Positions 9,237 through 17,800 of a DNA stretch of 64,000 bases are shown one piece after another. Numbering within the stretch: position 1 is the stretch's first letter; each line of letters begins with the position of its first letter. Both the position numbers and the translations under genes were made by a program. The notes under the pieces are model-generated. The model searched no databases. It had not been told where the DNA came from and worked only from the letters and a program-made list of their open reading frames with translations. This stretch comes from Promicromonospora umidemergens (GTDB taxonomy: Bacteria > Actinomycetota > Actinomycetes > Actinomycetales > Cellulomonadaceae): positions 186,001 to 250,000 of the forward strand of contig NZ_JAMTCT010000003.1 in assembly GCF_024171995.1 (NCBI RefSeq), read 5' to 3'.

Positions 9237-9746
9237 CTACTTGTCCTGCGACACCGGCTGCGCACCCGCCGCGCCGAGCACCCGGCGCAGGTAGGTGTAC
9301 GTCAGATCACCGGCGGCCTTGTCGTACTGCTCCTCGTAGCCGTGCTTCGTGTACATCGCGAGGTTCTGCTTGGAGTCCTTGCCGGTGAAGACCCAGATCT
9401 CCTTGGTCTGCTCCGGCAGGTACGGGAGCACGGCGAAGAGCATCTCGGTGCCGATGCCGCGAGCCTGCTTGTCCGGGGCCACGGCGAGCCGGCCGAGCGT
9501 CGCCTTCTCGTCCTCGATCTCGACACGCACCGAACCGATCATCCGGTGGCCCTCCCATGCGCCGATCGTCACCACGTCATCCCGAGCCAGGTCGTCCCGC
9601 AGCTCCGCGAGCGTCTGGGTGAGCGGCGGGATGTGCGGGTCGTCGTACAGCTGGGCCTCGGTCACGAACGCCGCGCGCCGCAGCGTGAGAAGCTCGCCCG
9701 CATGGTCGTCCTCGACCAGCGCGATCGTCGTGGTGGAGTTGCTCAT
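9237..9746 (-). CDS. GNAT-family N-acetyltransferase
   Basis: The 169-residue protein has the acetyl-CoA loop in the form LAVAPDKQARGIGTEML (motif A, Q-x-x-G-x-G variant) and a C-terminal NLAMYTKHGYEEQ strand-helix typical of GNAT enzymes. The acceptor is unknown. The start at 9746 (MSNST) is the ATG where the fold begins. It is divergent from a second GNAT gene 88 bp away, and the shared gap should hold both promoters. Confidence 0.85.
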   Translation of the reverse strand: MSNSTTTIALVEDDHAGELLTLRRAAFVTEAQLYDDPHIPPLTQTLAELRDDLARDDVVTIGAWEGHRMIGSVRVEIEDEKATLGRLAVAPDKQARGIGTEMLFAVLPYLPEQTKEIWVFTGKDSKQNLAMYTKHGYEEQYDKAAGDLTYTYLRRVLGAAGAQPVSQDK

Positions 9747-9834
9747 GAGTCCATGGTCGCAGAGGTGGCGTGCCCAGGTCGACGGCGGTCGTGGTCCGGA
9801 CGGGCGTGTCAGAGGGGGCGCGTAGGTTCGGAGC

Positions 9835-10467
9835 ATGGAGGACCAGGGAGCCCGCCGGCCGGCCGAGATCGGTGAGCGAATCGAGGTGCGGCCCGCCGTC
9901 GGGCGGTACGACGACTTCTACGAGGTGGTGGGGGTCAAGAAGCCCGGCGGCAAGGGCTGCTGGTGCATGAGCTACCGGGACAGCCGTGTCCCCGTCGAGA
10001 GCCGCCCCGGCTACATGCGCGATCTCTGCGCCACCGACCCCGGCCCCGGCGTGCTCGTCTACCTGGACGACGTCGTGGTGGGCTGGTGCTCGATAGCGCC
10101 CCGGTCCACGTACCGCCGGCTCGTGAACACCCGCACCATCCCGTTCGTGGACGACCGGGACGCGTGGGTAGCGGTGTGCTTCGTGGTCCGCGCCGGGTAC
10201 CGCAAGCGCGGCCTCATGCATCATCTCCTCGCCGGAGCCGTTGAGCACGCTCGGGCGCACGGCGCCGAGGTGGTCGAGGGCTACCCGGCCGACGTCGGCC
10301 CCGACCGTGTCGACACGACCAGCGGGTATGTCGGAACAGTGGGCATGTTCGAGGCCGCGGGCTTCCACCGCGCGGCGGAGACCGCCGGGGTGAGCGGCGG
10401 CCGACGGCGCTGGGTGATGCGGCGCGAGCTCGTGCCGCGGGAGAGCTCAGGCGACCCGGCGGGTTAG
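9835..10467 (+). CDS. GNAT-family N-acetyltransferase
   Basis: The 210-residue protein carries the GNAT motif A AVCFVVRAGYRKRGLMHHLL (about 116-135) and the trailing GTVGMFEAAGFHRA. The N-terminal part has CWCMSYRDSR, a Cys-containing segment seen in a group of actinobacterial GNAT proteins. The stop is 9 bp before the purU start, so the two are likely on one transcript, although no functional link is evident. Confidence 0.82.
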   Translation: MEDQGARRPAEIGERIEVRPAVGRYDDFYEVVGVKKPGGKGCWCMSYRDSRVPVESRPGYMRDLCATDPGPGVLVYLDDVVVGWCSIAPRSTYRRLVNTRTIPFVDDRDAWVAVCFVVRAGYRKRGLMHHLLAGAVEHARAHGAEVVEGYPADVGPDRVDTTSGYVGTVGMFEAAGFHRAAETAGVSGGRRRWVMRRELVPRESSGDPAG

Positions 10468-10476
10468 CCTGACGGC

Positions 10477-11337
10477 GTGAACGCCGCGACCGAAGCCACC
10501 CACTGGATCCTCACCATGTCCTGCCCGGACCAGCCGGGCATCGTGCACGCGGTCGCGGGGATGCTCGCGGAGCACGGCGGGAACATCACCGAGTCGCAGC
10601 AGTTCGGCGATCCGACGTCCGGCCTGTTCTTCATGCGCGTGCAGGTCGAGTCGGCGGCGTCCAGCGACGAGCTCACCACCGCGATGTCGAAGGTGGCGGA
10701 CCGGTTCGGGATGACCTGGACGCTCGACGTCGTCGGCCGGCGCATCCGCACGCTGGTCATGGTGTCCAAGGCGGCGCACTGCCTCGTCGACCTGCTGTTC
10801 CGCGAGCGCTCGCAGCGCCTGCCGATCGAGGTCGTGGGGGTAGTGGGCAACCACCGCGACCTCGAGGACATCGCCACGTTCTACGGCAAGCCGTTCCACC
10901 ACGTCCCGGTCACCAAGGACACCAAGGCCGAGGCGGAGGCGACGCTCCGCGGCCTGGTCAAGGAGCTGGACGTCGAGGTAGTGGTGCTGGCCCGGTACAT
11001 GCAGATCCTGTCCGACGAGCTGTGCCGCGACCTGAGCGGGCAGATCATCAACATCCACCACTCGTTCCTGCCGTCGTTCAAGGGCGCCGGGCCGTACCGG
11101 CAAGCCCACGAACGCGGCGTGAAGATCATCGGCGCCACCTCCCACTACGTGACCGGCGACCTCGACGAGGGGCCGATCATCGAGCAGGACGTCGAGCGCG
11201 TGGACCACTCCCGCACGGTCGAGGACCTGGTGGGTATCGGCGAGGACGTCGAGCGGCGCACGCTCGCCCGCGCCGTCCGCTGGCACGCGGAGCGCCGGGT
11301 GCTCCTGGACGGGCGCCGCACGGTCGTCTTCCGCTGA
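10477..11337 (+). CDS. purU: Formyltetrahydrofolate deformylase
   Basis: PurU hydrolyses 10-formyl-THF to formate and THF, balancing the folate one-carbon pool. The 286-residue protein has an N-terminal ACT domain (about 8-90; SCPDQPGIVHAVAGMLAEHG) that senses methionine/glycine in known enzymes. A formyltransferase-like domain follows with NIHHSFLPSFKGAGPY and GATSHYVTGDLDEGPIIEQ, including the catalytic Asn-His-Asp set. GTG start. It shares the formyl-THF pool with GlyA, FolD, PurN and PurH in this window but has no ZTP riboswitch that I can find. Confidence 0.95.
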   Translation: MNAATEATHWILTMSCPDQPGIVHAVAGMLAEHGGNITESQQFGDPTSGLFFMRVQVESAASSDELTTAMSKVADRFGMTWTLDVVGRRIRTLVMVSKAAHCLVDLLFRERSQRLPIEVVGVVGNHRDLEDIATFYGKPFHHVPVTKDTKAEAEATLRGLVKELDVEVVVLARYMQILSDELCRDLSGQIINIHHSFLPSFKGAGPYRQAHERGVKIIGATSHYVTGDLDEGPIIEQDVERVDHSRTVEDLVGIGEDVERRTLARAVRWHAERRVLLDGRRTVVFR

Positions 11338-11354
11338 GCACCGGCCGAGCCCCG

Positions 11355-11422
11355 AGTGGTCGGCAGAACGTCAGGTGGTCGGTAGTCCGAGCTACCGACC
11401 ACCTGACGTTCTGCCGACCACT
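11355..11422. terminator. Perfect long palindrome between purU and the sugar permease
   Basis: Arms 11355-11385 and 11392-11422 are 31 bp and fully complementary, with a 6-nt loop TCCGAG. They sit between convergent genes (purU ends 11337, permease ends 11435), so bidirectional termination is likely. Each arm contains an internal near-repeat, GTGGTCGGCAG then GTGGTCGGTAG, 19 bp apart. Confidence 0.8.
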
Positions 11423-11434
11423 AGCGGTCTGCCG

Positions 11435-12325
11435 TCAGCCCTTCACGGCACCCGCCAGCGCGAAGGCCGAGCCCGAGATCCTCGTGACCAGCACGTACAG
11501 GCCCAGCACCGGCGCCGCGTAGAGCAGGGAGTACGCGGCGAGCTGCCCGTAGGCGACCGACCCGTACTGCCCGAAGAACGCGAAGATGCTCACGGCGGCC
11601 GGCTGCTTCTCCGGCGAGAGCAGCAGCACGAACGGGACGAAGAAGTTCCCCCACGCCTGCACGAACACGAAGATGAACACGACAGCGATCCCCGGCCGCA
11701 TGAGCGGAAGCACCACCTGCCGCAGCGCCTGCATGGCCGACGCCCCCTCGGTCCAGGCCGCCTCCTCCAGCGAGATCGGCACGGAGTCCATGAAGTTCTT
11801 CGTCATCCAGATCGCCATGGGCAGCGACGTCGCCGCCATGAAGAAGATGGTCCCCGGCAGCGAGTCCAGCAGGTTGAGCTGCACGAACAGCGAGTACACC
11901 GGGACCATGATCGCGGTGATCGGCAGGCACGTCCCGAACAGCACCGAGTACAGGAAGTACTTGCCGAACCGCATGCGGTACCGCGACAGCGGGTACGCCG
12001 CGAGCACCGCGACCACCACCGTGATGGCTCCCGCGCCGAAGGACAGCACGAACGCGTTCCACAGCGGCAGCCACGTCAGCTCGGGCGTCATGATCGCGGC
12101 GAAGTTGTCCGTCGTCAGCGCGTCGGGCACCCCGAACGAGAGGGTGGCCTGCGCGTCGAACGAAGCGACGACCACCCACGCCATCGGGAGCACGAACAGC
12201 AGCGCGATCACGAGCAGCACCAGGTTCGCCGCCATCTTGGTCGGCTTGATGCGCGGTCCTGCCAGCTGGCCGGCCGTCCCGGCACGTCTCGTCTGCACGG
12301 CGGGCGCCGTCATCTGGCCGGCCAT
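11435..12325 (-). CDS. Carbohydrate ABC transporter permease (MalG type)
   Basis: This 296-residue inner subunit of a sugar importer has about six transmembrane helices. Its EAA loop reads SLEEAAWTEGASAMQALRQV, followed by LPLMRPGIAVV, and contacts the ATPase. Its ATG shares one base with the stop of the upstream permease (TGATG), indicating translational coupling. It is the last gene of the binding protein-permease-permease operon. No ATPase gene follows, so the complex probably uses a shared MsiK-type ATPase encoded elsewhere, as in streptomycetes (inference). Confidence 0.92.
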   Translation of the reverse strand: MAGQMTAPAVQTRRAGTAGQLAGPRIKPTKMAANLVLLVIALLFVLPMAWVVVASFDAQATLSFGVPDALTTDNFAAIMTPELTWLPLWNAFVLSFGAGAITVVVAVLAAYPLSRYRMRFGKYFLYSVLFGTCLPITAIMVPVYSLFVQLNLLDSLPGTIFFMAATSLPMAIWMTKNFMDSVPISLEEAAWTEGASAMQALRQVVLPLMRPGIAVVFIFVFVQAWGNFFVPFVLLLSPEKQPAAVSIFAFFGQYGSVAYGQLAAYSLLYAAPVLGLYVLVTRISGSAFALAGAVKG

Positions 12326-13200
12326 CAGTCCACCTCCGGTCGGAGCGCGCGGATGTAGATCACGGAGAAGACCGCACCCACGATGATCATCACCGTCGCG
12401 ATGGCCGTGCCGTAGCCGACCTGCGCGAACTTGAACGCCTCCTGGTAGGCCAGGATCGGCAGCGTCGAGCTGTCCGTGCCCGGGCCACCGCCGGTCATCA
12501 CGTAGATCAGCGTGAACACGGACAGGGTCTGCAGCGTGGTGAGCATGAGGTTGGTCGAGATGCTGCGCCGGATGACCGGGATGGTCACCCACGCCAGCCG
12601 CTGGAACCCGTTCGCACCGTCGAGCTGGGCGGCCTCGGTGAGCTCCGGCGGCACCTCGGCGAGCGCCGCCGAGTAGACCATCATCGAGAAGGCCGTGCCG
12701 CGCCAGATGTTGGCGAGAATCACCGCGAGCATCGGGGTCGAGTACAGCCAGTCGGGCCCGGCGATCCCGACCCCGGCGAGCATGGTGTTGAGCGTGCCCT
12801 CGGAGTGGAAGAACGCGTACGCGGCGAACGCTGCGACGATCTCGGGCAGCACCCAGGCGGCGACCACGACGGTCGAGGCGATGGACCGCACCGGCTTGAC
12901 CGCCGAGCGCAGCAGGCCGGCCAGCAGGATACCCATCACGTTCTGCCCCACGACGGCGGAGAGGAACACGAAGACGACCGTGAGCCAGAGCGACTTCGGG
13001 AAGTCGGGGTCGCCGAACAGTGCCGTGTAGTTGTCGAGCCCGATCCACTCGGGGTTCAGGGCGGCGGGCCCCGTGAGCGCGGCATTCGTGAACGAGCCGT
13101 AGAACGACCAGACCACGGGACCCAGCATGAAGAGCGCAAGAAGGACGACGGCGGGCGCGAGTGGAACCACCCGCGCCGCGCCGCGGGATGTGACAGCCAT
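12325..13200 (-). CDS. Carbohydrate ABC transporter permease (MalF type)
   Basis: The 291-residue protein has six predicted membrane helices and the EAA motif EVPPELTEAAQLDGANGFQR followed by WVTIPVIRRS. This is the CUT1 sugar-permease signature. It starts 4 bp after the stop of the solute-binding gene and overlaps the next permease by one base. The pairing with a nearby secreted amylopullulanase suggests maltodextrin or pullulan-derived oligosaccharide import. Confidence 0.92.
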   Translation of the reverse strand: MAVTSRGAARVVPLAPAVVLLALFMLGPVVWSFYGSFTNAALTGPAALNPEWIGLDNYTALFGDPDFPKSLWLTVVFVFLSAVVGQNVMGILLAGLLRSAVKPVRSIASTVVVAAWVLPEIVAAFAAYAFFHSEGTLNTMLAGVGIAGPDWLYSTPMLAVILANIWRGTAFSMMVYSAALAEVPPELTEAAQLDGANGFQRLAWVTIPVIRRSISTNLMLTTLQTLSVFTLIYVMTGGGPGTDSSTLPILAYQEAFKFAQVGYGTAIATVMIIVGAVFSVIYIRALRPEVD

Positions 13201-13204
13201 CGAG

Positions 13205-14554
13205 TCAGCCCTGGATCGTGTTCTCGTCGCCGACGATGCCTGCTACTGCTTCGTCGTAGACGGCGGCCGCCTCCTCCGGCGTCTGCTGCCCGGTCATCAC
13301 GGACTCCATCGCGACCATGATCTCGTTGGAGACCTTCGGGTAGTCCGAGGTCGCGGGCCGGAAGTGGGTCACGTCGACCAGGTCGGTGAAGAACTCGGTG
13401 GTCGGGTTCGACTTGGTGTACTCGGGGTCCTCGGCGACGTCGGTCCGTACGGCGATCTGGCTGTTCGCGACGTCGAACCAGAGGGAGTTCTCCCGGTTCA
13501 GGGCCATGGAGATGAACTCGAACGCGGCGTCCGGGTTCTCGGAGCCGGCGCCCATGGCGAGGGTCCAGCCGCCGGACATGCTCACGGCACCCGGCTCCTG
13601 GCCCTCCTGGGTGGGCATCGGAGCCGTGCCCATCGTCTCGGACCACTCGGGCCAGGGCGCGACGCCGGACTCGAGCCAGTTGCCCGCCACCCACGAGCCG
13701 TCGAGCGCGATGCCGACCTTGCCCTCAGGCAGCCACTCGGCCTGCACCGTGTTGCCGATGTTGGTGTCGAGCGCCTGCTGCGGGGTGGGCGCGAGGCCCT
13801 CGGTGAACACCGTCTCGATGAACTCGAGGGACTCGACGAAGCCCTGCGAGCCGAGCACCCACTTGCCGTCCTCGTAGAGCGTGTCGCCGGTGCCGTACAG
13901 CAGCATCTCGAAGCCCTGCATCACTGCCGCCTCGCCCTGGGGCTTGCCGGAGTACATGTTGAACGGGATGACGTCGGGGTCGGACTCCTTGATCGCCCGG
14001 GCCCCCTCGAGCAGCTCGTCCCACGACGTCGGCGCCCAGTCCTCCGGCAGGTCCGCCTTGGCGAGCACGTCCTTGTTGAACCAGAGGCCGCGGGTGTCAG
14101 TACCCATGGAGACGCCGTAGGTCTTGCCGTCGTCGCCCGCACCGGCCTCCTTGGCGCTGTCGACGAACTGGTCCCACTCGTCCCACTCGGCGAGGTAGTC
14201 GTCCAGCGGCTGCAGGTACCCGGCCTCGACGTCGGACTTGATCATGTACGTGTCCTCGTACATGACGTCAGGTGCGGTGCTGGGCGACCGGTTCATCAGG
14301 GCGAGCTTCGTGAAGTAGTCGTTCTGCTGCGCCTCGATGGGTACCAGCTCGACGGTGACGCCGGGGTTCGCCTCCTCGAAGTCGACCTTGACGTCCTTGA
14401 ACAGCTCGTCGGCCTGCGTGAAGTTGCCGAACTTCTGGTAGGCCACCTTGATCGTGGCGTCGTCGGACCCACCGTCGCCGGAGCCGCAGGCACCGAGCGA
14501 GAGGGCGAGCGCCGCTGCCGTGACGGGTGCGATGAGGAATCGTGCCGTGCGCAT
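13205..14554 (-). CDS. Extracellular sugar-binding lipoprotein (CUT1 family)
   Basis: The 449-residue precursor has a lipoprotein signal ending in LALSLGAC (lipobox LGAC, lipidated Cys at about 23) and a family 1 solute-binding fold. It includes KVAYQKFGNFTQADELFKDV and the family-typical GKVGIALDGSWVAGNW and AFEFISMAL segments. It delivers oligosaccharides to the two permeases encoded downstream. Start at 14554 with GGGAG upstream. An operator-like palindrome (14580-14595) lies about 26 bp before the start, and part of it is shared with the amylopullulanase promoter. Confidence 0.9.
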   Translation of the reverse strand: MRTARFLIAPVTAAALALSLGACGSGDGGSDDATIKVAYQKFGNFTQADELFKDVKVDFEEANPGVTVELVPIEAQQNDYFTKLALMNRSPSTAPDVMYEDTYMIKSDVEAGYLQPLDDYLAEWDEWDQFVDSAKEAGAGDDGKTYGVSMGTDTRGLWFNKDVLAKADLPEDWAPTSWDELLEGARAIKESDPDVIPFNMYSGKPQGEAAVMQGFEMLLYGTGDTLYEDGKWVLGSQGFVESLEFIETVFTEGLAPTPQQALDTNIGNTVQAEWLPEGKVGIALDGSWVAGNWLESGVAPWPEWSETMGTAPMPTQEGQEPGAVSMSGGWTLAMGAGSENPDAAFEFISMALNRENSLWFDVANSQIAVRTDVAEDPEYTKSNPTTEFFTDLVDVTHFRPATSDYPKVSNEIMVAMESVMTGQQTPEEAAAVYDEAVAGIVGDENTIQG

Positions 14555-14579
14555 GAAGCTCCCTTGCGTCGTGCGAAGC

Positions 14580-14595
14580 CCGGCAACATTGCCGG
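14580..14595. promoter_or_regulatory. Candidate LacI-type operator before the binding-protein gene
   Basis: CCGGCAACATTGCCGG has inverted 7-bp halves CCGGCAA/TTGCCGG around a 2-bp centre, 26 bp from the start codon. LacI-family sites for sugar genes are short palindromes of this type, and the core AACATTGC recurs before the amylopullulanase at 20408-20415. No regulator gene is in the window. Confidence 0.5.
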
Positions 14596-14709
14596 ACAAG
14601 CTGAGGCACACGATTCACCCCTGGCGGGCCCGAGTCAAGAGACTGTCCGGACCATTTGTCAGCGCTGTCAGTTTGTCGGCTCCTGACGACCACCGGGGCA
14701 CCCTGTTCA

Positions 14710-14828
14710 CGACTGCAGACTTGGTCGCGGCCTGATCCGCCGAGTGCAGAGCTGGTGCGGTTAGAGCCCTTCTCATCGCAACCAGCTCTGCACTCGGAGC
14801 TGGCGACAGCAACCAAGTCTGCAGTCGG
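14710..14828. repeat. Inverted array of four 20-bp boxes, 31 bp apart
   Basis: Two forward boxes near 14710-14729 and 14741-14760 (CCGAGTGCAGAGCTGGTGCG type) lie 31 bp apart. Two reverse boxes, 14778-14797 and 14809-14828, are also 31 bp apart. Box 1 pairs with box 4 (one mismatch over 18 bp) and box 2 with box 3 (one bulged base). RNA could thus fold into a two-tier hairpin just past the amylopullulanase stop at 14849. The equal spacing is more than a terminator needs. Confidence 0.8.
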
Positions 14829-14848
14829 CAATCAACCCTGGCGGGGCA

Positions 14849-17800
14849 TCAACCCTGGGAGTCGGCCAGGACCGCTACCGTGCGTCCCGGTACCGTGACT
14901 GTCCCGGCCGCGCGGTCCCAGGTGGTCTGCCGCACGACGGCGTCCGCCCCGCGCGCCTGCACCGGCGAGAGCGCGTAGCCACGGCCCGCGAGCTCAGGAA
15001 CCTGGACGGTGGCCTGCTCCGGCGACGCGTTGAAGACCACGAGCACGCCGTCGAGCTTCCGGTCGACGTCGGTGGCGCCCGCCCGGTCGTCGACCGACAT
15101 GGTGATCACGCCAGGCGACGCGTCCGGACCCGAGCCGGGGAAGGTCACCTTCTCCCGGATGAGCTCGGCGGACCCCAGCCGGAACAGCTCGGTAGAGTGC
15201 CGCAGCTCCAGCAGCTCGGCCGCCTGGTCCGCGGCGAACCTGATGTCGTCAGGGCTCGGCTTGAGCGCGGCGTCGGCCAGGAGCGGGCCCTGGAGCGGCC
15301 ACTTGTCCTCGTTGTCCGCCGCCATCGGCAGGCCGCGCCCGAACCCGTTGTCCTGCCCCGACCAGTCGATGGCGTTGAACCAGTCCCCGGAGTCGTACGA
15401 GTTGCGGTCCAGCGACTTGGAGCGCAGCAGGTCCGTTCCGGCGTGCCAGAACGACGGCGACTGCGACAGTGCGGCCGTCGCGAGCGACACCGTGTTCATC
15501 CGGACCCGGTCGGTCATCGGGGTGTCCGCGGGCAGCTTGAGCGTCAGCAGGTCGAACAGCGTCTCGTTGTCGTGCGCGTCGACGTAGGTGACTACCTCCT
15601 CGGGCGAGTCCGCGTACCCCGCTGGCGAGCCCCGGTAGTCCAGCTCGTCGCCCCTGACCTGCTCCCCCGATGAGGTGGTGACCTCGTAGGAGCGCAGGTT
15701 CCCGGCCAGCCCGAGCTTCACGAGATCGCTCTGGTGGGCCAGGTCCGCCGCCTCGTCGGCTCCGCCGTCGTTGACCGACGCCGGGTCGCCGAGCCGCGCC
15801 TCCCTGCCGTTCGGGTCGGTGAACAGCCCCGTACCGAAGCCCTGCGTGAACAGCGACGCGCCGTCGACGGGCGAGCCGCCGTGGACGGCGTCGCGCAGGC
15901 GGTCGCTGAACGTTCCGATGCCCGTGCCGCCGAGCTGGCCCTGCGTGGCCTGCTCGAAGCGAGCGTTGCCGGCCACCTCACCGAAGTCCCAGCCCTCGCC
16001 GTACAGGTACACGCTCGACCCGTCGACGCCGTCCTCCTCCAGGGTCAGGGAGTCCAGCGCCGCCCGGACCGCCTCCAGGTTGGCGCGGGAGTGGTGGCCC
16101 ATGAGGTCGAACCGGAACCCGTCCACGTGGTAGTCGCGGGCCCAGGTGACCACCGAGTCGACCATCAGCTTCTGCGCCATGGCATGCTCCGTGGCGACGT
16201 TCTGGCAGCAGGTGCTGGTCTCGACGTCGCCGCTGGTCGGGTTCTGCCGGTGGTAGTACCCAGGGACCACACGGTCCAGCACCGACTTGGGGTCCTGGCC
16301 CGACGCCGCCGTGTGGTTGAACACCTGGTCCAGCACCACCTGCAGCCCGGACCGGTGGAGGTTGCCGACCATCGAGCGGAACTCTGCGACACGCTCTCCG
16401 CCATCGGCCTGGATCGCGTAGGAGCCCTCCGGCGCCATGAAGTGGTACGGGTCGTAGCCCCAGTTGAAGCCGTCCTTCCCCTGGACCTCCGCGACGGCGG
16501 CCTGCTGCTCCTCGCTGTCGGGCGCGAGGCCCGACAGGTCGGCGGTCGTGGCCTGCTCCGCACGGCTCTCGGGGATCGTGGCGATGTCGAACGTGGGCAG
16601 CAGGTGCACGGTGGTGAGCCCGGCGTCGGCCAGCGAGCGCAGGTGCTTCATCCCGTCCGAGCGGCTGGCGCCGAACGCGCCGTAGGTGCCGCGCAGCCGT
16701 TCGGGCACCGTCTCGTCGGCGATCGAGAAGTCCCGCACGTGCAGCTCGTAGATCGTCTGGTCGACCGCCCGCTCCACGACCGGCGCGGGGGTGGTCCGCC
16801 AGACCCTCGGCCGCCAGGCGCGAGCGTCGAGGCCCACCGCCACGGAGTGCGTCGAGTCGAGCGTGAGGCCCACCGAGTAGGGGTCGGTCACGACGTTGGT
16901 CTCGACCTGGCCCGTGCTCGGCACGTACACCTCGACGGCGTACCGGTAGCGCGCGCCCTGCCAGCCGTCCCTCGGGCCACCCAGCTTCTTGGCGACCTGC
17001 CCCCCGTCGAGCGTCCAGGCTCCGTCGTCCTGCCGGGCCATCTCGAAGGTTCGGGGCTCGGCATCGAGCGGCGTCCGCGCAGGCCAGGCCTGCAGGGTCA
17101 CCGCACGGGCCGTAGGCGCCCACAGCGCGAACGACGCCCGCTTGCTGCCCTGCCACGTCACGCCCAGCGCCCGGTCCGTGGCGAACAGGTCGTCCAGCAC
17201 GCCGGGGATCTGCACGCCCGTTGCGGCGGTGAGCGTCTCGCCGTCATACCGGGTCAGCCGGAGCGCTCCCTGCAGGGCCGACGTCGCCGCGGCCCGGTCC
17301 AGGCCCTCGACCTCCAGGGCGAGATGGCCCGCCAGGTGAGGGAAGCTCTCGGCAACGTCGGCGGGCACCTCGCCCGGGACCAGCTGGTACGACGTCGGGG
17401 CCTCCGCGGAGCCGGTCTCGAGCGCCCAGCGGTCGCCGGCGCCGAAGCCGTCGGCCGGCACCAGGATCAGGTCCCCGCGTACCCAGTGCGCGGCCTGCTG
17501 GCCCTCCCCTGGTGTGCCGGGCGATCCGACCTGCACGCTGGGCACCTTGCTCTCCGGGTCCCAGGTGAACGTGACGGGGCCGCCGCCGGTGGAGTACGGG
17601 ACGTTGGCGCCGTCGCGGGCGCCGTCGGCCCCGTAGTTCTCCGCCCAGGAGCCGTTGAGGGCCACCTTGAACTCGTACGAACCGGCGGGCAGCTCGAACG
17701 TGCCGGTGTAGGTACCGTCGTCGGCCAGGGTGAGGCGCGCGGCCTCGCAGTCCGGCGTCCAGTCGCCGGCGCAGCCCATCTCGCTGTTGTGCGAACCGGC

